From Anaerolineales bacterium (GTDB lineage: Bacteria > Chloroflexota > Anaerolineae > Anaerolineales > UBA11858), in contig WFTY01000269.1 in assembly GCA_015485245.1 (NCBI GenBank), forward strand, positions 1 through 5,421: 5,421 nucleotides of DNA. The letters run 5' to 3'. The position numbers and the translations under genes are program-made. The first letter of the stretch is position 1. Each line of letters begins with the position of its first letter. The notes beneath the pieces were generated by a model. The model saw nothing but the letters and a program-made list of their open reading frames with translations, was not told the origin of the DNA and made no database searches. Positions 1 to 5,421 of this stretch are shown piece by piece.

Positions 1-223
1 ATGTGGCCGTGGGGAGGAACGTCGGAGCGGGGGGCAACGAAGGCAGCGGCGTGGTTATCCCCGAGGCGATCTGCGTCATTTGCGCGGCGACGGTCTGCGC
101 CGCAATGGTGTGGATCAGTCCCACGGGCTCTTCCGCCGCGGGCGTGTTTCGCGGCATGTTGCAGGCGCTCAACAAAGCCACCAGCATCAACACGATCATC
201 AACGTCCAACGGCTTCGGGCCAT
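1..223 (-). CDS. N-terminal part of a secreted lipoprotein of unknown function (3' end outside window)
   Basis: I translated this frame by hand: 74 codons from ATG at 223 with no stop before the window edge. A Shine-Dalgarno GGAGG (236-232) sits 8 nt before the ATG. The product starts with a short basic stretch (MARSRW), a hydrophobic core (residues 7-18) and a lipobox LSAC with Cys21, which predicts cleavage by signal peptidase II and lipid anchoring on the outer face of the membrane. Residues about 33-52 form an Ala/Gln/Thr-rich, helix-like stretch (TIAAQTVAAQMTQIAS), followed by a Pro/Thr-rich linker (residues 57-74). From memory, Anaerolineae encode many lipoproteins of this design, some with a C-terminal NBR1-type Ig-like domain, but the folded domain lies beyond the window and cannot be judged. 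The gene starts 60 nt after miaB with no clear promoter of its own, so read-through from miaB is likely. The lipoprotein call is firm; the function is unknown. Confidence 0.8.
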   Translation of the reverse strand, partial: MARSRWTLMIVLMLVALLSACNMPRNTPAAEEPVGLIHTIAAQTVAAQMTQIASGITTPLPSLPPAPTFLPTAT

Positions 224-258
224 CTCTCTTACCTCCAAATTGACCGCAACACCAGGAG

Positions 259-283
259 TGCGTTTAGCCTGCAAACAAACGCA
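259..283 (-). other. Small stem-loop right after the miaB stop codon
   Basis: On the minus strand, TGCGTTT (283-277) can pair with AAACGCA (265-259) around an 11-nt loop. The stem begins at the base after the TGA stop of miaB. No T-run follows, so it is at most a weak or inefficient terminator, or a 3'-end or processing structure between miaB and the lipoprotein gene. The stem is short and AT-containing, so chance is possible. Confidence 0.25.
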
Positions 284-1645
284 TCATGCAGGTGTCACGA
301 GTTCCAACGGGATGGCGCCCTCCCCAGAGCGGACAGGCAACATCCCTTGCATGGACCAGGGACCTGTCCAGGTAATCGTCACCGGCAGCACCTGCCCGCG
401 CAGATCGGCTTCCGCTTCAACAAACACCAGCTTGTTGGTCGGCGTACGCCCGCGCCACCGTCCGCGCACCTTCTCCTCAAAGAGCACGGCCACCGTCTCC
501 CCCAGGTAACGGGCGTTGATCTCCGCGGCGATGCCTTCTTGCAGTTCTTCCAGCAGGCGGAAGCGACGCCATTTCTCCTCGTCGGGCACATCGTCGGGCA
601 TGCGCCGCGCCGCCACCGTGCCAGGACGGGTGGAATAGCGCGCCAGGTGCGCCACATCCAGCTTCAGCTCCGCCAACAGGTCGTACGTGCGCTGGAATTG
701 TTCCGCGGTCTCACCAGGGAAACCGACGATGATGTCAGTGGCGATTGACGCCCCGGGGATACGCTCGCGAATCTGAGCCACCAAGCGACGGTAATCTTCG
801 ACGGTGTATTCGCGCTTCATATTGGCGAGCACCTCGTCATCCCCGGCCTGCACCGGCACCTCGATATGCGGCATCACTTTGGGCAGTTCAGCCACCGCGT
901 CGAGCAGCTCCAGCGTCATCCAGTTAGGATGCGAGGTCAGAAAGCGAATGCGCTCCAGCCCATCAATATCGTGCAGCACGCGCAGCAATTGCGCCAGGTT
1001 CGGCCCATCCGAGATGTCTTTGCCGTAGCGGTCTACGATTTGACCGAGCAGGGTGATCTCTTTGACGCCTTGAGCGACCAGCGAGCGCGCCTCGGCGACG
1101 ATGTCTCCCACCGGGCGGCTGCGCTCCACCCCGCGCTTGTAGGGGATGATGCAAAAGGTGCAGGCATGGGAACACCCCAGCACCACGGGGAGGAAGGCGC
1201 TCACCAGATTGCCGCGCTCCGCCACCGGCAGGGTCAGCTCGCCATCCATAAAGGCGAAGCGGCGCGAGGTGGAGGCGTCCTCCAGCTCTTTGCTCTCATC
1301 CTGGGTGAGATGTGCGATCAACGGGCCAGGGTCGGAGGGGGGAGAAAAAACATCCACCATGGGAAAACGCTGGCGCAGCTTTTCGTGCCCTTTCACCCCG
1401 ACGAGGCAACCCATCAGGTTGATGACCATCTCCGGGCGCGCCTGCTTGACCGACTTGAGCGAGTTGAGGCGTCCATAGGCTTTGTCCTCGGCACTCTGGC
1501 GCACCACACAGGTATTCAACACCACCACATCGGCGTCTTCGGCGCGCGGCGAGGGCGCGTACCCCAGGCTCTCCAGAGCCGCGGCCACGCGGCGCGAGTC
1601 GGCCACGTTCATTTGACATCCAGCCGTCCAAATATGATATTTCAT
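284..1645 (-). CDS. miaB: MiaB-family tRNA methylthiotransferase (radical SAM)
   Basis: Enzymes of this family add a methylthio group to C2 of (isopentenyl)adenosine 37 in tRNA, in the cytoplasm, using two [4Fe-4S] clusters and S-adenosylmethionine. The 453-residue product has the three parts in order. An N-terminal UPF0004 domain carries the auxiliary-cluster cysteines C10 (AGCQMN), C46 (LNTC) and C80 (MGC). The radical-SAM core has CSHACTFC at C158, C162 and C165. A C-terminal TRAM domain, about residues 380-437, would bind tRNA. GCQMN and LLGQ favour MiaB over RimO or MtaB. MKREY (277-280 region) and IATDII (301-306) recall the archaeal/eukaryotic e-MtaB (CDKAL1) branch, so the exact tRNA substrate is less sure than the chemistry. 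Length is close to E. coli MiaB (474). The start is fixed by the short distance to C10. There is no Shine-Dalgarno site; a -10 box ends 7 nt upstream, suggesting leaderless translation. Confidence 0.93.
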   Translation of the reverse strand: MKYHIWTAGCQMNVADSRRVAAALESLGYAPSPRAEDADVVVLNTCVVRQSAEDKAYGRLNSLKSVKQARPEMVINLMGCLVGVKGHEKLRQRFPMVDVFSPPSDPGPLIAHLTQDESKELEDASTSRRFAFMDGELTLPVAERGNLVSAFLPVVLGCSHACTFCIIPYKRGVERSRPVGDIVAEARSLVAQGVKEITLLGQIVDRYGKDISDGPNLAQLLRVLHDIDGLERIRFLTSHPNWMTLELLDAVAELPKVMPHIEVPVQAGDDEVLANMKREYTVEDYRRLVAQIRERIPGASIATDIIVGFPGETAEQFQRTYDLLAELKLDVAHLARYSTRPGTVAARRMPDDVPDEEKWRRFRLLEELQEGIAAEINARYLGETVAVLFEEKVRGRWRGRTPTNKLVFVEAEADLRGQVLPVTITWTGPWSMQGMLPVRSGEGAIPLELVTPA

Positions 1646-1652
1646 GCCTGCA

Positions 1653-1661
1653 ATTATAGCA
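1653..1661 (-). promoter_or_regulatory. Extended -10 promoter for miaB, predicted leaderless
   Basis: The minus strand reads TGC-TATAAT (1661-1653), a perfect sigma-70-type -10 hexamer preceded by the TGn extension. The only -35 candidate at a 17-bp spacing is TTCCAG (1681-1676), a poor match, which extended -10 promoters tolerate. Seven bases (TGCAGGC) separate the hexamer from the miaB ATG, placing the expected +1 at or within a base or two of the start codon's A. Confidence 0.6.
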
Positions 1662-1687
1662 TTTAGTCCCCCGCCCTGGAACGACCG

Positions 1688-1716
1688 CCTCCCGCAGGTT
1701 TCGACCCCGCGGGAGG
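1688..1716 (-). terminator. GC-rich stem-loop closing the carboxylase operon
   Basis: On the minus strand CCTCCCGC (1716-1709) pairs perfectly with GCGGGAGG (1695-1688). One G-U and two G-C pairs can extend the stem inward to 11 bp with a 7-nt GTCGAAA loop. It begins 4 nt after the TAG stop of the carrier gene and ends just before the miaB promoter, the position expected of an operon terminator. No T-run follows (CGGTCGTTCC), so it may be a tract-less terminator, a 3'-end-protecting hairpin, or part of a factor-dependent end. Confidence 0.45.
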
Positions 1717-1720
1717 TGCG

Positions 1721-2218
1721 CTACACGACACTGAGCAGAGTCTGGCCGCGTTCGACGTTATCACCCGTCGTCACACGCACTCGCGAAACCGTCCCCGCCC
1801 GCGGGGATTTCAACTCATTCTGCATCTTCATCGATTCCAGGATCAGCAGCACATCCCCCTCCTCCACGGCCTGGCCCTCCGCCACGGGGACAGCAACCAC
1901 CATCCCCGGCATCGGGGCCTTGAGGTGAAAGTCTCCGCTCTGCACCGCCCCGCGCCCGAAGGCAGCGCGCAAGCGATGCTCGCGTTCATCCACCACCTGG
2001 ACGGGGTAACGCGTCCCCTGCAAGAGCACTTCCCAGCCGTCATCCCCCTCATAAATATAGGCCTCATACGATTTGCCATCCACCAACAGCGAAAACACCG
2101 GCTGCCGGCTGATGGTCGCAAAGTCGACCTCATAGACCTGACCGTCGAGGGCGACGCGATTATCGTCAAGGATTTCAACCTGAAATTCTTTATCACCAAT
2201 CGTCGTGATGTATTTCAT
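1721..2218 (-). CDS. Biotin carboxyl carrier subunit with N-terminal BT-like domain
   Basis: This 165-residue protein is the swinging-arm subunit of the acyl-CoA carboxylase: its biotin is carboxylated by the biotin carboxylase and then visits the carboxyltransferase. Residues about 98-165 are a biotinyl/lipoyl domain with the motif ESMKM; Lys131 is the predicted biotinylation site, attached by a biotin ligase encoded elsewhere. The family's commoner motif is EAMKM, and Ser at that position is a known variant. Residues 1-90 are strand-rich (VDGKSYEAYIYEGDDGWEVL, then a second repeat-like GTRYPVQV) and resemble the BT barrel that joins the carboxylase halves in fused propionyl-CoA carboxylase alpha chains. 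That is unlike E. coli AccB, whose N-terminus is different. GGGAG (2230-2226) lies 7 nt before the ATG. The gene follows accC by 21 nt, in the same frame. It ends just before a strong hairpin, so it is probably the last gene of the operon. Confidence 0.92.
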   Translation of the reverse strand: MKYITTIGDKEFQVEILDDNRVALDGQVYEVDFATISRQPVFSLLVDGKSYEAYIYEGDDGWEVLLQGTRYPVQVVDEREHRLRAAFGRGAVQSGDFHLKAPMPGMVVAVPVAEGQAVEEGDVLLILESMKMQNELKSPRAGTVSRVRVTTGDNVERGQTLLSVV

Positions 2219-2239
2219 CGCTCCACTCCCATCCCCGCC
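2219..2239 (-). other. In-frame junction between biotin carboxylase and carrier genes
   Basis: The 21 nt between the accC stop (TGA, 2242-2240) and the carrier ATG (2218) are exactly seven codons in the same frame and encode GGDGSGA, with no further stop. The stretch also contains the GGGAG ribosome-binding site of the carrier gene, which is evidence for separate translation. Only the single TGA keeps the two proteins from being one chain of about 677 residues. Confidence 0.7.
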
Positions 2240-3754
2240 TCAGCGGTGAATGCGCTCCCAGCGCCCGATCCACTTCCAGTTGCTGGTATCACGCTCGTTG
2301 CGTTGAATAATATGCGCCGAACGCTCGGTTTGCTGGTGCGCCACCAGGGTGGCCATCAGCGCGGCGATCTCCGGCAGAGTCTCGCGCCCGCGATCCGCCG
2401 CTTCCATAGAGAAACGCTGCTCGACAAACTGAGTATCAAACTGCCCGGCCATGAAGCGGTGCGAATCAATGATGTTCTGATGGAAGGGGATATTGGTGCG
2501 CACGCCGACGATGCGATACTCCTCCAGCGCGCGGCGCATACGCAAGATGGCTTCGGCGCGCGTGCTGCCATACACAATCAGTTTTGAAATCAGCGAGTCA
2601 TAGTACGGCGAGACCACGAATCCAGGATACACGCCGGTATCCACTCGCACGCCAGGGCCGGTGGGCAACAGCGAATGCGCGATCTCACCAGTAGAGGGCA
2701 TAAAGTTGTTATACGGATCCTCGGCGTTGATGCGGCATTCGATCGCCCAGCCATCCATGCGGATGTCTTCCTGCTTAATGTTGAGGGAGCGCCCGCGGGC
2801 GATGCGGATCTGCTCCTTGACGATGTCCACGCCGGTGACCGCCTCGGTGACCGGGTGCTCCACCTGCAAACGGGTGTTCATCTCCAGGAAGTAGAAATTC
2901 TTATCCCGATCCACCAGGAACTCAATCGTCCCAGCGTTGACGTAATCCACCGCCTGGGCGGCGCGCACCGCCACCGCGCCCATCCGCTGGCGCAGCTCTT
3001 CATCATCCCCGACAAAGGGAGAGGGGGATTCTTCCAGTAATTTTTGATGCCGGCGCTGAAGGGAGCACTCACGCTCTCCCAAATGCACCACATGGCCGAA
3101 CTCATCAGCCAGAATCTGAATTTCGATATGCCGCGCCCCCTCGACCAATTTTTCCAGATAAACATTGCCATCGCCGAAAGCGGCTTCGGCCTCGCGCCGG
3201 GCGGCGGTCAGCAGCTCGGGCATCTCTTCCAGGTTGCGCACAGCACGCATCCCTTTGCCGCCTCCACCCGCCGTGGCTTTGATCAACAACGGAAAGCCAA
3301 TCTCCGGGGCAAGGCGCAACAACTCGTCATCCGAGAGCGCCCCTTCTCCCTCCGTGCCCGGGACGACCGGTACACCAGCAGCGGTCACCGTGGCGCGGGC
3401 CACGGCTTTATCACCCATCGCAGCGATGGCCGATGGCTTGGGGCCAATGAACGCCAGTCCAGCATCCAGCACCGCCTGAGCGAAATCCGAGCGCTCGGCC
3501 AGGAAACCGTATCCTGGATGAATCGCTCCAGCACCCGACTTCTTGGCGATCTCAATGATCTTATCGCCGCGCAGATAGGAATCGCGCGAAGGAGCCGGCC
3601 CCAACAAATAGGCCTCATCAGCGTAGCGCACATGCAACGCCTGGCGGTCGGCCTCCGAGAACACTGCTACCGTTTCCAGCCCCAGTTCGCGGCAGGCCCG
3701 CAAAATACGCACCGCTATCTCGCCGCGATTAGCAATCAAAACTTTTTTGAACAT
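2240..3754 (-). CDS. accC: Biotin carboxylase subunit of acyl-CoA carboxylase
   Basis: Catalyses ATP- and bicarbonate-dependent carboxylation of biotin on the carrier protein, the first half-reaction of acetyl- and propionyl-CoA carboxylases. Of the 504 residues, about 1-447 cover the whole biotin carboxylase fold. This includes the N-terminal KKVLIANRGEIA motif, K116 and K159 for ATP, the glycine-rich loop AGGGGKGM (162-169), HIEIQ (209-213), HQK (236-238), E278, the metal and catalytic motif EMNTRLQVEHP (291-301) and R341 (CRINAED). All key residues seem intact. E. coli AccC stops near residue 449. The extra 55-residue tail here has a helical stretch (PEIAALMATLVAHQ) and ends SNWKWIGRWERIHR, like the segment leading into the BT domain of fused alpha chains (inference). 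GGGAG overlaps the stop of the upstream gene and lies 5 nt before the ATG, and the gap is only 9 nt, so translation is probably coupled to the carboxyltransferase. Confidence 0.95.
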   Translation of the reverse strand: MFKKVLIANRGEIAVRILRACRELGLETVAVFSEADRQALHVRYADEAYLLGPAPSRDSYLRGDKIIEIAKKSGAGAIHPGYGFLAERSDFAQAVLDAGLAFIGPKPSAIAAMGDKAVARATVTAAGVPVVPGTEGEGALSDDELLRLAPEIGFPLLIKATAGGGGKGMRAVRNLEEMPELLTAARREAEAAFGDGNVYLEKLVEGARHIEIQILADEFGHVVHLGERECSLQRRHQKLLEESPSPFVGDDEELRQRMGAVAVRAAQAVDYVNAGTIEFLVDRDKNFYFLEMNTRLQVEHPVTEAVTGVDIVKEQIRIARGRSLNIKQEDIRMDGWAIECRINAEDPYNNFMPSTGEIAHSLLPTGPGVRVDTGVYPGFVVSPYYDSLISKLIVYGSTRAEAILRMRRALEEYRIVGVRTNIPFHQNIIDSHRFMAGQFDTQFVEQRFSMEAADRGRETLPEIAALMATLVAHQQTERSAHIIQRNERDTSNWKWIGRWERIHR

Positions 3755-3763
3755 TTCATCTCC

Positions 3764-5314
3764 CTATAGCGGAATGCAGCCGTGCTTCTTGGGTGGGTTG
3801 GTATCGCGCTTGTTCGCCAGCATCTCCAGCGCGTTGATCAGGCGCGGGCGCGTATCGCTGGGCTCGATCACATCGTCAATATACCCACGAGCCGCGGCCA
3901 CATAGGGATTGGCGAATTTCTGACGATACTCGGCCACCAGTTCCGCCTTGTGCTTCTCCGGGTCTTCGGCAGCGGCCAGTTCCTTGCGAAATATGATTTC
4001 TACTGCGCCCTCTGGCCCCATCACCGCCAGCTCGGCGCTCGGCCAGGCCAGGTTGAGATCGCCGCGGATGTGTTTACTGCTCATCACGTCGTAGGCGCCG
4101 CCGTAGGCCTTGCGGGTGATCACCGTCAGTTTGGGGACGGTGGCCTCGCAATAGGCATATAACAGCTTGGCCCCCGAACGAATGATGCCGCCGTGCTCCT
4201 GATCGGTTCCCGGCAGGAAACCAGGCACGTCCACAAAGGTGAGGAGGGGGATGTTAAAGGCATCGCAAAAACGCACAAAGCGCGCCGCCTTCTCCGAGGC
4301 GGCAATGTCCAACACACCTGCCAGCACAGCGGGTTGATTGGCAACGATGCCCACGCTGTGTCCACCCAGGCGGGCGAACCCCACTACAATGTTGGCCGCA
4401 TACGCCGGTTGAATCTCAAAGAATTCGCCGTTATCCACCACCAGGCGAATCACGTCTTTGATGTCGTACGGCTTGCCGGGGTCATCGGGGATGATTTCAT
4501 CCAGCGCTTCCTCGCGGCGCAGGGGATCATCGCCGGTATCCACAAAGGGTGGATCTTCCATGTTGTTTTGCGGCAGGTATTCAAGCAATTTCTGCGCCAG
4601 GAAGAGGGCGTCCGGTTCGCTATCGGCGGCCACGTGGCAGACCCCCGAAGCCTCAGCATGCACATCTGCGCCGCCCAGCTCATCAAAGGAAACATCTTCA
4701 TGGGTGACGGTTTTGACAACGTTTGGCCCCGTGATGAACATGTATGAGGAGCCACGCACCATGAAAACGAAATCAGTCAGCCCAGGAGAGTAGACTGCCC
4801 CGCCGGCGCACGGCCCCATGATCACGCTGATTTGCGGGATCACCCCCGAGGCCAGGGTGTTGCGCAAAAAGATGTCGGCATACCCTCCGAGGGAAACCAC
4901 GCCTTCCTGGATGCGCGCCCCACCCGAGTCGTTCAAGCCGATCACCGGGGCGCCGTTCTTCATCGCCATCTCCAAAATTTTGACAATCTTGGCGGCGTGC
5001 ACCTCACCAAGGCTCCCGCCGAAGACGGTGAAATCCTGTGCGAAGACGTATACCAGCCGGTTGTTGATCGTCCCCCAGCCGGTGACCACGCTATCGCCGA
5101 GGTATTTGCGTTTATCCAGCCCGAAATCGCTGGTGCGATGGGTGACAAAAGCATCCACCTCGCGGAACGAGCCTTTATCCAGCAGCAAATCGATGCGCTC
5201 GCGCGCCGTCAGACGCCCTTTTTGATGCTGCTGCTCGATGCGCTCTTTTCCACCCCCCAGGCGCGCCTGGGCTTTCAAAGCCCGCAGGTGTTCAATCTTC
5301 GGGTTCTTTGCCAT
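3764..5314 (-). CDS. pccB: Propionyl-CoA carboxylase-type carboxyltransferase beta subunit
   Basis: Transfers the carboxyl group from carboxybiotin to an acyl-CoA, most likely propionyl-CoA, giving methylmalonyl-CoA; family members act as hexamers. The 516 residues comprise two crotonase-like halves. The N half (about 30-260) has SGGARIQEG (130-138) and the oxyanion-loop motif GPCAGGAVYSP (167-177). The C half (about 280-500) has PGFLPGTDQEHGGIIRSG (364-381) and KAYGGAYDVM (402-411). Asp409 corresponds to the residue (D422 of Streptomyces coelicolor PccB) known to favour propionyl- over acetyl-CoA. The C-terminal KKHGCIPL is close to the usual family ending. There is no zinc finger, so it is not bacterial AccD. 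Methylmalonyl-CoA decarboxylase or transcarboxylase subunits share this fold, but the adjoining biotin carboxylase favours an ATP-driven carboxylase. I chose ATG 5314 over the TTG three bases upstream because AGGAG then has a 5-nt spacing. Confidence 0.94.
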   Translation of the reverse strand: MAKNPKIEHLRALKAQARLGGGKERIEQQHQKGRLTARERIDLLLDKGSFREVDAFVTHRTSDFGLDKRKYLGDSVVTGWGTINNRLVYVFAQDFTVFGGSLGEVHAAKIVKILEMAMKNGAPVIGLNDSGGARIQEGVVSLGGYADIFLRNTLASGVIPQISVIMGPCAGGAVYSPGLTDFVFMVRGSSYMFITGPNVVKTVTHEDVSFDELGGADVHAEASGVCHVAADSEPDALFLAQKLLEYLPQNNMEDPPFVDTGDDPLRREEALDEIIPDDPGKPYDIKDVIRLVVDNGEFFEIQPAYAANIVVGFARLGGHSVGIVANQPAVLAGVLDIAASEKAARFVRFCDAFNIPLLTFVDVPGFLPGTDQEHGGIIRSGAKLLYAYCEATVPKLTVITRKAYGGAYDVMSSKHIRGDLNLAWPSAELAVMGPEGAVEIIFRKELAAAEDPEKHKAELVAEYRQKFANPYVAAARGYIDDVIEPSDTRPRLINALEMLANKRDTNPPKKHGCIPL

Positions 5315-5319
5315 CAAAT

Positions 5320-5324
5320 CTCCT
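5320..5324 (-). promoter_or_regulatory. Ribosome-binding site that fixes the pccB start
   Basis: AGGAG on the minus strand is followed by ATTTG and then ATG (5314). The spacing of 5 nt fits the ATG. The adjacent in-frame TTG (5317-5315) would be only 2 nt away, which is too close, so the protein should begin MAKNPK and not MMAKNPK. Confidence 0.75.
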
Positions 5325-5331
5325 GATTCTC

Positions 5332-5348
5332 TTTCGTTATCGTTTCGT
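5332..5348. repeat. Short direct repeat TTTCGT, 11-bp period, over the candidate -10
   Basis: TTTCGT occurs at 5332-5337 and again at 5343-5348, one DNA helical turn apart, overlapping the proposed -10 region of the carboxylase operon. Same-face repeats in such a place can be regulator half-sites, but six bases repeated once is weak evidence. Confidence 0.2.
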
Positions 5349-5365
5349 GCTTAAAGTCATGTAAA
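5336..5365 (-). promoter_or_regulatory. Candidate promoter of the carboxylase operon
   Basis: The minus strand has TTTACA (5365-5360, five of six bases matching TTGACA), an 18-bp spacer and GATAAC (5341-5336, four of six matching TATAAT). Initiation about 7 nt downstream would leave a leader of roughly 15 nt holding the AGGAG site. It is the best pair I found by eye in the 107-nt upstream stretch, but the -10 match is modest. Confidence 0.35.
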
Positions 5366-5387
5366 TTTAGGATCAGCGGACAACCTT

Positions 5388-5409
5388 AAGCGTCCTTTCT
5401 GATACGCTT
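5388..5409. repeat. Inverted repeat AAGCGT-N10-ACGCTT upstream of the carboxylase promoter
   Basis: AAGCGT (5388-5393) and ACGCTT (5404-5409) are perfect inverted copies separated by 10 bp, about 22 bp upstream of the candidate -35 box. This could be an operator for a dimeric regulator, or the end of a structure belonging to a gene to the right of the window. Nothing else recognisable is seen in 5366-5421. Confidence 0.25.
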
Positions 5410-5421
5410 CACCACTCAGGG

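Noticed and set aside
1..243. Plus-strand frame starting at base 1
   Set aside because: The composition is Arg/Ser/Ala-rich without a motif, while the opposite strand encodes a lipoprotein with a signal peptide, lipobox and good ribosome-binding site.
866..1666. Open plus-strand frame of 266 codons antisense to miaB
   Set aside because: It lies wholly opposite a clearly conserved gene, its translation is rich in His, Arg and Gln with no recognisable motif, and GC-rich genes often leave the opposite strand open.
1696..1716. T-loop-like GGTCGAAACC suggesting a tRNA fragment
   Set aside because: No acceptor, D-arm or anticodon arm can be drawn around it; the bases are the loop and inner stem of the terminator-like hairpin.
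2240..2242. The TGA between the two carboxylase genes as a sequencing error or selenocysteine codon
   Set aside because: The following ribosome-binding site and ATG make two genes the simpler reading, and no selenocysteine-insertion-like hairpin was seen just downstream. Read-through is kept only as a hypothesis.
3044..3769. Open plus-strand frame of 241 codons antisense to the biotin carboxylase gene
   Set aside because: Same reasons: it mirrors a well-conserved coding region and shows no domain. Several similar shadows occur across the window.
3764..5314. Carboxyltransferase as AccD of the bacterial acetyl-CoA carboxylase
   Set aside because: It lacks the N-terminal zinc finger, contains both crotonase-like halves in one chain and has the acyl-pocket Asp of propionyl-type enzymes.
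5315..5317. TTG as the start codon of the carboxyltransferase
   Set aside because: It is only 2 nt from the AGGAG site; the ATG directly after it has a normal 5-nt spacing.

Overview
The window holds an ordinary-looking, compact, GC-rich bacterial gene cluster read entirely from the minus strand (right to left). In transcription order it contains: a promoter region (about 5315-5421), a carboxyltransferase beta subunit (3764-5314), a biotin carboxylase (2240-3754), a small biotin carrier subunit (1721-2218), a strong hairpin (1688-1716), a separate promoter (about 1653-1661), a MiaB-family tRNA methylthiotransferase (284-1645), and the first 74 codons of a lipoprotein that runs off the left edge (1-223). 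No tRNA, rRNA, CRISPR array, insertion sequence or phage gene was seen. Long plus-strand reading frames lie antisense to these genes and look like GC-driven shadows.

The first three genes form one biotin-dependent acyl-CoA carboxylase. The biotin carboxylase charges biotin on the carrier with bicarbonate and ATP, and the carboxyltransferase passes the carboxyl group to an acyl-CoA. An Asp in the acyl-pocket motif AYGGAYD of the carboxyltransferase points to propionyl-CoA as the preferred substrate, giving methylmalonyl-CoA, but neither methylmalonyl-CoA epimerase nor mutase is in the window. Tight spacing (9 and 21 nt), with a ribosome-binding site ahead of each gene, supports a single operon. 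The biotin carboxylase and carrier are what many actinobacteria and mitochondria carry as one fused alpha chain. Here they lie in the same reading frame, separated by one TGA and seven sense codons.

After the carboxylase operon there is a stem-loop, then a consensus extended -10 box exactly 7 nt before the miaB ATG. This predicts a leaderless miaB transcript. The lipoprotein gene follows miaB by 60 nt with its own good Shine-Dalgarno site and is probably co-transcribed.

Taxon (inference): the split carboxylase, the MiaB variant and the lipoprotein type (lipobox, then an AAQTVAAQ-like helix and a Pro/Thr-rich linker) resemble, from memory, proteins of Chloroflexota, class Anaerolineae. This is a moderate-confidence guess. 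I found no convincing undescribed system. The most useful observations are the in-frame split of the alpha subunit, the predicted leaderless miaB start and the specificity residue.
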